Below, piece by piece: positions 38,593-46,270 of a DNA stretch of 64,000 nt. The notes under the pieces are model-generated. The model was not told the origin of the DNA. It made no database searches and worked only from the letters and a program-made list of their open reading frames with translations. Where the stretch lies: contig NZ_JAQIIX010000001.1 of NCBI RefSeq assembly GCF_036946495.1, forward strand, positions 186,001 through 250,000. Reading direction: 5' to 3'. Source of the stretch: Mycolicibacterium neoaurum (GTDB lineage Bacteria > Actinomycetota > Actinomycetes > Mycobacteriales > Mycobacteriaceae). The translations under genes and the position numbers were made by a program. The first letter of the stretch is position 1; every line of letters begins with the position of its first letter.

Positions 38593-39366
38593 ATGGCCAT
38601 CGCAGTCAGGGTGATCCCGTGCCTGGACGTCGACGACGGCCGGGTGGTCAAGGGCGTCAACTTCGAGAACCTCCGGGATGCGGGCGATCCGGTCGAGCTG
38701 GCGGCGGCCTACGACGCCGCCGGGGCCGATGAGCTGACCTTCCTGGACGTCACCGCGTCCTCGTCGGGACGCAGCACCATGCTCGAGGTGGTGCGTCGCA
38801 CCGCCGAGCAGGTCTTCATCCCGCTGACCGTGGGTGGCGGGGTCCGGTCGGTCGCCGACGTCGACATCCTGCTGCGCGCCGGTGCGGACAAGGTCTCGGT
38901 CAACACCGCCGCCATCGCGCGGCCGGAACTGCTGGCCGACCTGTCCCGCCAGTTCGGTTCGCAGTGCATCGTGTTGAGCGTGGACGCGCGCACGGTGCCC
39001 GGCGACCAGGAGCCGACGCGGTCGGGCTGGGAGGTGACCACCCACGGCGGGCGCCGGGGCACCGGTATTGACGCCGTCGAATGGGCCCGCCGCGGAGCCG
39101 AGCTCGGGGTGGGGGAGATCCTGCTGAACTCGATGGATGCCGATGGCACCAAGGCCGGTTTCGATCTGCCGATGCTGCACGCGGTCCGCGAGGCGGTCTC
39201 GGTGCCGGTGATCGCCAGTGGTGGCGCGGGGGCGGTGGATCACTTCGCGCCCGCCGTGCACGCCGGTGCCGACGCGGTGCTCGCCGCCAGCGTCTTCCAT
39301 TTCGGCGAGTTGACCATCGGTGAGGTGAAGGCTGCGATGGCCGCCGACGGGATCACCGTCCGATGA
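38593..39366 (+). CDS. hisF: Imidazole glycerol phosphate synthase, cyclase subunit
   Basis: A TIM barrel of 257 residues that closes the imidazole ring with ammonia from HisH. The catalytic Asp is D12 in IPCLDVDDGRVVKG, with its partner in ILLNSMDADGTKAG. It begins one base after the impA stop. Its own TGA overlaps an ATGA that begins the first of three 38-bp repeats. Confidence 0.97.
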   Translation: MAIAVRVIPCLDVDDGRVVKGVNFENLRDAGDPVELAAAYDAAGADELTFLDVTASSSGRSTMLEVVRRTAEQVFIPLTVGGGVRSVADVDILLRAGADKVSVNTAAIARPELLADLSRQFGSQCIVLSVDARTVPGDQEPTRSGWEVTTHGGRRGTGIDAVEWARRGAELGVGEILLNSMDADGTKAGFDLPMLHAVREAVSVPVIASGGAGAVDHFAPAVHAGADAVLAASVFHFGELTIGEVKAAMAADGITVR

Positions 39367-39480
39367 GCGAAGCGACATCGGCGAATCGAGGTGGGGTCCG
39401 ATGAGCGAAGCGACATCGGCGAATCGAGGTGGGGTCCGATGAGCGAAGCGACATCGGCGAATCGAAGCGAGGTTCGTTGA
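39363..39480 (+). repeat. Three tandem 38-bp repeats encoding overlapping 13-codon mini-ORFs (MIRU-like)
   Basis: Copies run 39363-39400, 39401-39438 and 39439-39476; the first two are identical and the third diverges at its 3' end. Each copy is a complete mini-ORF (MSEATSANRGGVR, MSEATSANRGGVR, MSEATSANRSEVR). Each ATG overlaps the previous stop as ATGA: 39363 with hisF, 39401, 39439. The last stop overlaps the hisI ATG as TGATG at 39477-39482. A ribosome could thus pass from hisF through three peptides into hisI. The layout is like M. tuberculosis MIRUs, which also bridge operon genes with ATGA/TGATG overlaps. Confidence 0.9.
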
Positions 39481-39827
39481 TGGGCAATCTCGACCCCGCC
39501 ATCGCATCGCGGCTCAAGCGCAACGAGGCCGGATTGTTCACCGCAGTCGTCCAGGAGCGGGGCAGCGGCGACGTCCTGATGGTGGCCTGGATGGACGATG
39601 ATGCATTGGCCCGCACGCTGGAAACCCGCGAGGCGACCTACTTCTCCCGCTCGCGCGGCGAGCAGTGGGTCAAGGGCGCCACCTCCGGTCACACCCAGTA
39701 CGTGCACTCGGTTCGGCTGGATTGTGACGGGGACAGCGTGCTGCTGGAGGTCGACCAGGTGGGCGGCGCGTGCCACACCGGTGACCACAGTTGTTTCGAC
39801 GCAGACCAGTTGCTCGGGGACGGCTGA
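39480..39827 (+). CDS. hisI: Phosphoribosyl-AMP cyclohydrolase
   Basis: A 115-residue zinc enzyme that opens the adenine ring of PR-AMP. It shows RLKRNEAGLFTAVVQERGSGD, MVAWMDDDALA, WVKGATSGHTQ and the Cys ligands in RLDCDGDSVLL and GACHTGDHSCF. It is monofunctional, with hisE encoded elsewhere. The ATG at 39480 matches the M. tuberculosis protein and overlaps the last mini-ORF stop. An upstream in-frame ATG at 39429 lies inside the repeats and is rejected. Confidence 0.96.
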   Translation: MGNLDPAIASRLKRNEAGLFTAVVQERGSGDVLMVAWMDDDALARTLETREATYFSRSRGEQWVKGATSGHTQYVHSVRLDCDGDSVLLEVDQVGGACHTGDHSCFDADQLLGDG

Positions 39828-39862
39828 CCGGTTTTGTCGGTGCCATCGTTGAGAATGACGGG

Positions 39863-41482
39863 GTGACCGAAGATACCGCTGCCGCACGTAAGGCGCGCGG
39901 TGCGTTCTTCACCCCGACGTCGATCACCCGCTACCTGGCCGACTGGGCCGTCCGCGAGCCCGCGGACACGGTGTTCGAACCCTCCGCCGGTGATGCGGCC
40001 TTCCTGGTCGCGGCCACCGAACGGTTGCGCAGCCTCGGCGTCGAAACCCCCGAATTGCACGGTGTCGAGATCCACGCCGCCAGTGCGGCCACCGCCCGTC
40101 GCCGGGTGGCCCAGGCCGGCGGCAGGGCGACGGTTCGCACCGCCGATTTTTTCGACGTCACTCCGCGGCCCACCTACACCGCGGTGCTGGGCAACCCGCC
40201 CTATATCCGGTATCAGGACTTCCGTGGCAGGCAACGGGCACAGTCCCGCCGCGCGGCGCTGCATGCGGGGGTGACACTTTCGGCGCTGGCGTCCAGCTGG
40301 GCCGCGTTCACGGTGCATTCCGCGCTGTTCCTGGCGCCCGGCGGCCGGATGGCGCTGGTGCTGCCCGCGGAATTGCTCAGCGTCAACTATGCCGCCGCGG
40401 TGCGCAAATTCCTCTTCGACCGGTTCGCCAGCGTCGAGCTGGTGATGTTCGACGAGCAGGTCTTCCCGGGGGCCGAGGCCGATGTGGTGCTGCTGCTGGC
40501 CGACGGGTTCGGCGCGGGTCCGTCCGGGCACGCCGTCATCCACCGTGCGCGCAATGCGGATTCGCTGAATACCGAACTGGTACAACGGCACTGGTCACCG
40601 GCGGATCCCTCGGACAAATGGGTCAGCGGTCTGATCGGGCAACGCCCGGTCGAGGTCTTGCATGGCCTGCAGGCCATAGGGCAATTCGATGTGCTGGAAC
40701 GCTGGGGTGAGACCACGCTCGGCATGGTCACCGGCAACAACGGCTATTTCGCATTGTCGCCGGAGCGCGTCGCCGAACTCGGTCTCGACGCTGGCGACCT
40801 GCTGACGCTGTCGCCGCCGGGCAGCGCCCATCTGCGCGGGCTGTCGCTCTCGGCCCAGCACCTCGGCGTCCTGGGCGCCGAAGGCCGTGCGGTGCACCTG
40901 TTCCGGCCCGGTGACCGCCCCTCTTCCGCCGCACGGCAGTACATCGCGGCGGGCCAGGCCGCCGGTGTGCACCTGGCCTACAAATGCCGCGTCCGCACAC
41001 CCTGGTATCGGGTGCCGTTGCTCGCTCCGGCGGACCTGCTGCTGACCTGTATGAACGCCGACACGCCGCGGCTGGTCACCAATCGCGCGCACGCGCATCA
41101 CCTCAATTCTGTGCACGGGGTGTACCTGCGCGCCGAGCACACCACGCTCGGCCGGGACCTGTTGCCGCTGGCCGCGCTGAACTCGGTGACGGTGTTGCAT
41201 GCCGAGATGGTGGGGCGCGCCTACGGCGGCGGTGTGCTCAAGATCGAGCCGCGGGAGGCCGATCGCTGGCTGGTGCCCGCACCCGAAGTCGTGGTGGCAC
41301 GAGCGGCCGAGCTACGGACGGTTCGGCGTGGCGTGGCCGGTCTGCTGTCGCGTGGTCGCCTGCTCGATGCGGTGGCACTGGTCGATGACGCGCTGGGTCT
41401 GGACGTCGATCTGGAATCCGTTCGGGCGGCTCGTCATTCGCTGGCGTCGCGGCGGGCGGTAAGGTCGCGCCGTGCCCGCTGA
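39863..41482 (+). CDS. N6-adenine DNA methyltransferase, gamma-type
   Basis: A 539-residue class I methyltransferase. Motif X is GAFFTP (13-18), motif I FEPSAGDAAF (38-47, SAM binding), and motif IV NPPY (111-114, adenine N6 catalysis). The remaining C-terminal part of about 300 residues would be the target recognition region. The order X-I-IV-TRD is that of gamma enzymes such as M.TaqI. The GTG start follows hisI by 35 bp. The next gene overlaps its end by 11 bp and may be a nuclease partner. Recognition site unknown. A homologous pair follows hisI in M. smegmatis as I recall. Confidence 0.85.
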   Translation: MTEDTAAARKARGAFFTPTSITRYLADWAVREPADTVFEPSAGDAAFLVAATERLRSLGVETPELHGVEIHAASAATARRRVAQAGGRATVRTADFFDVTPRPTYTAVLGNPPYIRYQDFRGRQRAQSRRAALHAGVTLSALASSWAAFTVHSALFLAPGGRMALVLPAELLSVNYAAAVRKFLFDRFASVELVMFDEQVFPGAEADVVLLLADGFGAGPSGHAVIHRARNADSLNTELVQRHWSPADPSDKWVSGLIGQRPVEVLHGLQAIGQFDVLERWGETTLGMVTGNNGYFALSPERVAELGLDAGDLLTLSPPGSAHLRGLSLSAQHLGVLGAEGRAVHLFRPGDRPSSAARQYIAAGQAAGVHLAYKCRVRTPWYRVPLLAPADLLLTCMNADTPRLVTNRAHAHHLNSVHGVYLRAEHTTLGRDLLPLAALNSVTVLHAEMVGRAYGGGVLKIEPREADRWLVPAPEVVVARAAELRTVRRGVAGLLSRGRLLDAVALVDDALGLDVDLESVRAARHSLASRRAVRSRRAR

Positions 41483-42476
41483 ACCGTCCACAAAGGCCAC
41501 CGCATGGGCCATTTTCGACCGGATCGTTGCCGATGCCGCACCCGGCGGGCAGCACACCAACCCCTGGATCCGGACCGGTGATGTGCTGAGCTTCGAACCC
41601 GATTTCCGGGTATTGCGCAAGCTGCTGGGTGTGCCGCTGTATCTGGGTGCACCGTCGACCACCGGGGTGCCCGCCCTGGCGCTTGATGTGTGGATGTCCT
41701 ACGAGTTGCGCCGTGCCGGCTTCGATTCCGATGCGGTCTGGCCGCGCCCGACCGACCCGCGCATCATGCCCGGTGCGATCTCCCATCTCCTGCAGGCGCT
41801 GCCCGTGCGGGAGCGCCAGCTGATCGAGCAGCGGCTGCGACGCTCGATGAAGGGCGTATCCGCTTCCAGCGCCAGTGTCCTGGGCAAGCACTACATGAAA
41901 CAGGTCGATGTCATCATGTCCGACTGGGACACCGGTCCCGAACTGCTGATCAGCACCAAGCGGATGGATTCCAGCTTCGGTAAGAACGCGGCGAACCGCG
42001 TCGAGGAGAGCTACGGCGATGCCAAGAACCTGCGGCTGCGCCACCCGCTGGCCGCACTCGGGTTCGTCTACGGGTTGCGCTCGACCATCCTGACCTCCGA
42101 ACCGGACAAGGCGGAATGGATGGTCGACCTGCTTGGCAAGCTCGGTACCGAGGATGACGCGTACCACGCGGTCGCCCTGGTGATGATCGACTACGACGAC
42201 GGCGTCGCCGATATCGGGGAAACCCCCGGCGATGAGGTCGACAGCGTCGAGAAGGCGGATCCGGACACCCTGTTCGAGATCGTCGACGTCGAGACGGCGG
42301 CCGTCGATCAGGCCTTGGCGGCGCTGCCCCATGTCGCGATCCGCCATGATGCGGTGCCCGCCAACCTGCAGCCCGCGCGCTTCCTGGCGACGATGGCCCA
42401 TCGGGTGATCGACACCGCGCCGGTGACGCGGCACCGCGAGGCGCGACGCCGCCGCAACGCCGCCACGCAGCGCTAG
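41472..42476 (+). CDS. Possible restriction endonuclease partner of the methylase
   Basis: A 334-residue soluble protein with no recognised family. The segment KQVDVIMSDWDTGPELLISTKRM (residues 144-165, given in part) looks like a PD-(D/E)XK nuclease core. D151 could be the first acidic residue and K163 the catalytic lysine, but the usual acidic residue two before K is S161. E157 lies nearby. It overlaps the methylase by 11 bp, so the pair forms an operon, as in type II systems. It may instead be an inactive or regulatory partner. The end overlaps the convergent ABC ATPase. Confidence 0.55.
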   Translation: MPAEPSTKATAWAIFDRIVADAAPGGQHTNPWIRTGDVLSFEPDFRVLRKLLGVPLYLGAPSTTGVPALALDVWMSYELRRAGFDSDAVWPRPTDPRIMPGAISHLLQALPVRERQLIEQRLRRSMKGVSASSASVLGKHYMKQVDVIMSDWDTGPELLISTKRMDSSFGKNAANRVEESYGDAKNLRLRHPLAALGFVYGLRSTILTSEPDKAEWMVDLLGKLGTEDDAYHAVALVMIDYDDGVADIGETPGDEVDSVEKADPDTLFEIVDVETAAVDQALAALPHVAIRHDAVPANLQPARFLATMAHRVIDTAPVTRHREARRRRNAATQR

Positions 42477-43270
42477 CGGCGTACCCGTCGGCCGGTGGCG
42501 CGTGCGCTCCAGCGGCCATCCTCGAACCCGACGGTCACCGGATGCCGGAATGCCGCGCTGACGTGCTCGGTGGTCACCGTCGTGCGGGCAGGCCCGCTGG
42601 CCACGGCGCGTCCCTGTCCGATGAGTATGGCGTGGGTAGTACTGATCGGCAGTTCCTCCAGATGGTGGGTCACCAGGATCGACGCCATCTCCGGATGCGT
42701 ATGGGCGAGCGTGTCGATGGTTTCCAGCAGCTGTTCCCGCGCCGCGACGTCCAGGCCGGTGCTGGGTTCGTCGAGCAGCAGCAGCTTCGGATCGGCGATC
42801 AGGGCACGCGCGATCAAGGTGCGGCCGCGCTCACCGTGGGACAGCGTGGGCCACACCGCGTCGGCGCGAGCGGTGAGCCCGACGGTGTCGATCAGCTCGT
42901 CGGCGCGGCGGACCTGTTCGGCACTCGGGGTCCAGCGCGCCGCGGTGTCGACGGTGGCGGTGACACCGGTCAACACCACCTCACGCACGGTCAGCGGGTA
43001 CTGCAGCCGGTGCCGGGGGTTGACGTGACCGATCGAGCGGCGCAGTACCGTCAGATCGGTCGTGCCCATCCGCGCACCCAGGATGGTGACCGTGCCGCTG
43101 CTCGGAAACGTCACTGCCGCACAGAAACCGAGCAGGGTGCTCTTACCGGCCCCGTTCGGACCGAGCAGTGCCCAGTGCTCGCCGGCCTGCACCGTCAGCG
43201 AGATGCCGTCGATGATCTGCTTGCCGTCACGGCGGAAGGTGACATCGGTGAGCTCGAGGACGGGCGTCAT
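42473..43270 (-). CDS. Stand-alone ABC ATPase (ModF/photorepair-like)
   Basis: A 265-residue ABC ATPase with Walker A GPNGAGKST, signature LSHGERGR, Walker B LLLLDEPSTGLD and the switch His in ILVTHHLEELP. No permease is nearby. The HHLEE switch and overall pattern resemble ATPases annotated as ModF or iron/molybdate type, so the role is unclear. It is coupled to the GntR regulator upstream: ATG 43270 overlaps its stop as ATGA. Confidence 0.8.
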   Translation of the reverse strand: MTPVLELTDVTFRRDGKQIIDGISLTVQAGEHWALLGPNGAGKSTLLGFCAAVTFPSSGTVTILGARMGTTDLTVLRRSIGHVNPRHRLQYPLTVREVVLTGVTATVDTAARWTPSAEQVRRADELIDTVGLTARADAVWPTLSHGERGRTLIARALIADPKLLLLDEPSTGLDVAAREQLLETIDTLAHTHPEMASILVTHHLEELPISTTHAILIGQGRAVASGPARTTVTTEHVSAAFRHPVTVGFEDGRWSARATGRRVRR

Positions 43271-43938
43271 GAGAAGGTCTCCTGAAGTGCGCTCAGGTGG
43301 GTTCGGCTGGCCGCGGACGCGGCGGCGGCCGACCGTGCGGTGATGGCGTCGGCCAGTTCCCGGTGGCAATCGTGGTCGGCGGCCGCGCTGGCGACGGGTG
43401 CGATCTTGAGCATGTCGATCATGGCGGCGCGCAATCGCGGCAGGAAGGCATCGAACAGGCCCAGGAGCACCTCGTTGTGGGCGGCCGCGATCACCGCGCG
43501 GTGAAACGCCATATCGGCGTCGACGTGGTCGGGGATCGAGCGGCCCTCGACGCCCCGGGCGGCCAGGGTGCGCCGGATCTCCCGCAGATCCGCCGGTGTG
43601 CGGCGGACGGCGGCCAGCGCCGCGGCCTCGGACTCGATGGCGATACGCGCCTCGACGACGGTCGCGATGGTGGCGCGGCGCAGGACGACATCCCAGTCCT
43701 CGGTGGTGTCCAGTGCGGTGACGAACACGCCGGCGCCCTGCCTGCTTTCCAGCACGCCACGGCCGGCGAGTTCTCGGATGGCCTCGCGCACGGTGGAGCG
43801 CCCCACGCCCAGTTGGGCGGCAAGCGTTGTCTCACCGGGTATCCGATGCCCGAGCGGCCATTCGCCGTCGCGGATCCGGTTCAACAGCAGTTCGGCGGCC
43901 TGCGCCGCCAGCGGGTGTCGCTGCACCTGGCTCACCAT
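43267..43938 (-). CDS. GntR-family (FadR subfamily) transcriptional regulator
   Basis: A 223-residue regulator with a winged-helix N-terminus (ETTLAAQLGVGRSTVREAIRELAGRGVLESRQGAGVFV in part, about 36-75) and an all-helical FCD ligand domain. It is divergent from the leuA leader and could control that promoter, or its own operon with the ABC ATPase. The ATG at 43938 is preceded by AGAGG. A longer frame up to 43989 would run into the leuA leader and is rejected. Confidence 0.85.
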   Translation of the reverse strand: MVSQVQRHPLAAQAAELLLNRIRDGEWPLGHRIPGETTLAAQLGVGRSTVREAIRELAGRGVLESRQGAGVFVTALDTTEDWDVVLRRATIATVVEARIAIESEAAALAAVRRTPADLREIRRTLAARGVEGRSIPDHVDADMAFHRAVIAAAHNEVLLGLFDAFLPRLRAAMIDMLKIAPVASAAADHDCHRELADAITARSAAAASAASRTHLSALQETFS

Positions 43939-43972
43939 CACGGTGACCTCTCTACTTGTCTGAGGAGTCGTG

Positions 43973-43978
43973 TACAGT
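43973..43978 (+). promoter_or_regulatory. Putative -10 of the leuA leader transcript
   Basis: TACAGT fits TANNNT. It would start RNA at about 43985-43988, at or just before the leader-peptide ATG, which lacks a ribosome binding site. Confidence 0.5.
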
Positions 43979-43987
43979 CTAGCCATC

Positions 43988-44029
43988 ATGATGCGCCAGC
44001 TTCTCCTTCGCCGCCTCGACAGGGTCTGA
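43988..44029 (+). CDS. leuL: Leucine-rich leader peptide of leuA
   Basis: A 13-codon frame, MMRQLLLRRLDRV, with four leucine codons (CTT CTC CTT, then CTC), three of them in a row, 70 bp upstream of a 2-isopropylmalate synthase gene. CTT and CTC are uncommon Leu codons in this GC-rich genome, where CTG dominates. It probably makes translation sense leucyl-tRNA and controls the downstream hairpins. The symbol leuL is by analogy. Confidence 0.75.
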   Translation: MMRQLLLRRLDRV

Positions 44030-44030
44030 C

Positions 44031-44093
44031 CGACCGGCCCCCTGTCGTGGGGCTTGGTCGCGCCGGTCGGAACTCAGCCCGACCGACAAGGAA
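44031..44093 (+). promoter_or_regulatory. Leucine attenuator: competing hairpins before leuA
   Basis: Right after the leader stop, CGACC-GGCCCC (44031-44041) can pair with GGGGC-TTGGTCG (44049-44060). A second stem, CGGTCGG (44064-44070) with CCGACCG (44079-44085), ends just before the leuA ribosome binding site AAGGAA (44088-44093). CGACCG occurs in both stems, so the two folds can exchange partners. With no T-tract, control is more likely through hiding the ribosome site than by termination. Confidence 0.65.
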
Positions 44094-44099
44094 ACGCTC

Positions 44100-45767
44100 G
44101 TGAACTGGAACCGTCAACAACCCTCTCCGATGCCGTGGCACCGCTACACCGATATCTACGATCGTGTGGAAGTTCCACTGCGGCAACGCCACTGGCCCGA
44201 TGCCAGACTCGTCGAAGCGCCGCTGTGGGTGCCGGTCGATCTGCGCGACGGCAATCAGGCGCTCGCCGAACCCATGGACCCCGCGCGTAAGAAGCGGTTC
44301 TTCGAACTGCTGGTCGCCATGGGGTACAAGGAAATCGAGGTGGGGTATCCGTCCGCGTCGCAGACCGATTACGACTTCGTCCGGCTCATCGCCGAATCCG
44401 ATATCGCGCCGTCGGACGTCACCATCGTGGTGTTCACCCCGGCCCGGCGTGACCTCATCGAACGCACCGTGGAATCGGTGCGCGGTATCGGCAACGATGT
44501 GGTCATCCACCTGTACACCGCGACCGCCCCGACGTGGCGAACCGCCGTGCTGGGCAAGGATCGTGCCGAGCTGCGTGAGCTGATCCTCTCCGGCGGTCGC
44601 GATGTGCTCGAGCTGGCCGGCGACCACCCGGGAATCCGCTTCGAGTTCTCCCCGGAGGTGTTCAACCTGACCGAACCCGACTACGTCCTGGAGATCTGCG
44701 ATGCCATGACGCAGCTGTGGTCGGCGACCCCCGATCGACCGGTGATCCTGAACCTGCCGGCCACCGTCGAGGTCGCCTCGCCCAACGTCTATGCCGATCA
44801 GATCGAATACATGCACCGCAACATCGCCCGCCGAGACAGCGTCATCCTCTCGGTGCACCCGCACAACGATCGCGGAACCGGGGTTGCCTGTGCCGAACTC
44901 GCGGTACTGGCCGGCGCGCAGCGAGTGGAGGGGTGCGTTTTCGGCAACGGCGAACGGACCGGCAATGTCGACATCGCCACGTTGGCGCTGAATCTCTACG
45001 CCCAGGGCGTCGACCCCGAGATCGACTTCTCCGATATCGACGAGATCGCCCGCACGGTCGTCCATTGCACCCGGATGCCGATACATGAGCGACATCCGTA
45101 TGTGGGCGATCTGGTGCACACGGCGTTCTCCGGCACCCACCAGGACGCCATCAAGAAGGGACTGGCAGAGCATCGGGCCAGGGCCGCGGCAACCGGCCGC
45201 CCGGAAAGTGAGATCGACTGGCGCGTACCCTATCTGCCGATCGACCCGACCGATATCGGGCGTACCTATCAAGCGGTGATCCGGGTCAACTCACAATCCG
45301 GCAAGGGCGGTATCGCCTATCTGCTGCAGGCCGACCACGGGCTGGACCTGCCGCGCAGGCTGCAGATGGATTTCGCCCGCCGCGTCCAGACGCGCACCGA
45401 ACAGAGCGGGGTCGAGATCGACTCCGCTGAACTGCTGGCCTTGTTCGAGGCTGCCTACCTGGGTACGGACGGTCCGGTGCAGTTGAAGGATTGGCACACC
45501 GGCGCCGACGGGACCACCGAGATCACCCTCGTCATCGACGGGTGCACGCACACCGGCGCGCACAACGGCATCGGGCCGGTCGAGGCGCTCACTCGGACGC
45601 TGGCCACCGCCGGGCGCCCCGTCGAGATCCTGAGTCTCACCCAGCAGTCGGTCGGTGCCACCGCTGTCAGCTATCTGGAGCACCGGGCCGGCTGGTCGTG
45701 TGGGCGCAGCGATTCGGTGCTCGGCGCCTCGATGGCAGCGGTTCTGCACGCGGTCAACGCGACCTGA
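44100..45767 (+). CDS. leuA: 2-isopropylmalate synthase (second-type LeuA)
   Basis: A 555-residue enzyme that joins 2-oxoisovalerate and acetyl-CoA, the first committed step to leucine. It shows the catalytic barrel motifs PVDLRDGNQAL and HPHNDRGTG (metal ligands), GCVFGNGERTGNVD, and a C-terminal LeuA allosteric domain (GTDGPVQLKDW to GPVEALTRTL). Mycobacteria usually carry another leuA (Rv3710) with a long repeat insert near ask; this one lacks the insert, so it may be a paralogue. GTG 44100 has AAGGAA upstream. Its end overlaps bcpB convergently. Confidence 0.92.
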   Translation: MNWNRQQPSPMPWHRYTDIYDRVEVPLRQRHWPDARLVEAPLWVPVDLRDGNQALAEPMDPARKKRFFELLVAMGYKEIEVGYPSASQTDYDFVRLIAESDIAPSDVTIVVFTPARRDLIERTVESVRGIGNDVVIHLYTATAPTWRTAVLGKDRAELRELILSGGRDVLELAGDHPGIRFEFSPEVFNLTEPDYVLEICDAMTQLWSATPDRPVILNLPATVEVASPNVYADQIEYMHRNIARRDSVILSVHPHNDRGTGVACAELAVLAGAQRVEGCVFGNGERTGNVDIATLALNLYAQGVDPEIDFSDIDEIARTVVHCTRMPIHERHPYVGDLVHTAFSGTHQDAIKKGLAEHRARAAATGRPESEIDWRVPYLPIDPTDIGRTYQAVIRVNSQSGKGGIAYLLQADHGLDLPRRLQMDFARRVQTRTEQSGVEIDSAELLALFEAAYLGTDGPVQLKDWHTGADGTTEITLVIDGCTHTGAHNGIGPVEALTRTLATAGRPVEILSLTQQSVGATAVSYLEHRAGWSCGRSDSVLGASMAAVLHAVNAT

Positions 45768-46218
45768 GCACCTCGAGTGCCTTGTCGGCGTGGGTGTCCA
45801 TGCTGAGCTCGCTGGAGATGACGTCGAGGATCCGGCGGTCGGTGTCGATCACGAAGGTCGTGCGCTTCACCGGCATGAACTTGCCGAGCAGGCCGCGTTT
45901 GACGCCGAATGCGGTGGCGACGGTGCCGTCGACATCGGAGAGCAGTGGGTAGTCGAAACGCTGCTGCTCGGCGAATTTGGCCTGCTTGTCGACCGGATCG
46001 GTACTGATTCCCACCCGGGAGGCGCCCACGGCGGCGAACTCACCCGCCAGGTCGCGGAAGTGACAGGCCTCCTTGGTGCATCCCGGGGTCATGGCCGCGG
46101 GGTAGAAGAACAGCACGATCGGACCGTCCGCCAGTAACGCGGTCAGGCTGCGGGGTGTGCCGGTCTGATCGGGCAGTTCGAACTCGGCCACCTGGTCGCC
46201 GATCTTCAGAAGAGTCAC
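45754..46218 (-). CDS. bcpB: Thiol peroxidase, bacterioferritin comigratory protein type
   Basis: A 154-residue peroxiredoxin. The peroxidatic Cys is C47 in AAMTPGCTKEAC, with the resolving Cys C52 five residues on, the atypical 2-Cys BCP pattern. It reduces peroxides in the cytosol. The GTG at 46218 begins at the family start (LLKIGDQVAEFELPDQ). It is divergent from trpE and overlaps leuA by 14 bp at the 3' ends. Confidence 0.92.
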   Translation of the reverse strand: MTLLKIGDQVAEFELPDQTGTPRSLTALLADGPIVLFFYPAAMTPGCTKEACHFRDLAGEFAAVGASRVGISTDPVDKQAKFAEQQRFDYPLLSDVDGTVATAFGVKRGLLGKFMPVKRTTFVIDTDRRILDVISSELSMDTHADKALEVLRSR

Positions 46219-46270
46219 GGCTGCCCACGCTACGCCGGGCGCGGGTTCGGCGTCTGGGAGGATTGGCCGC

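Noticed and set aside
39363..39480. CRISPR array
   Set aside because: The repeats are directly adjacent with no spacers, and each encodes a mini-ORF.
43954..43979. GntR operator between the GntR gene and the leuA leader
   Set aside because: ACTTGT and GTACAGT are only a rough inverted pair and do not match a FadR-type site well.
46219..46270. Tryptophan attenuator before trpE
   Set aside because: No short frame with Trp codons and no clear hairpin pair were seen.
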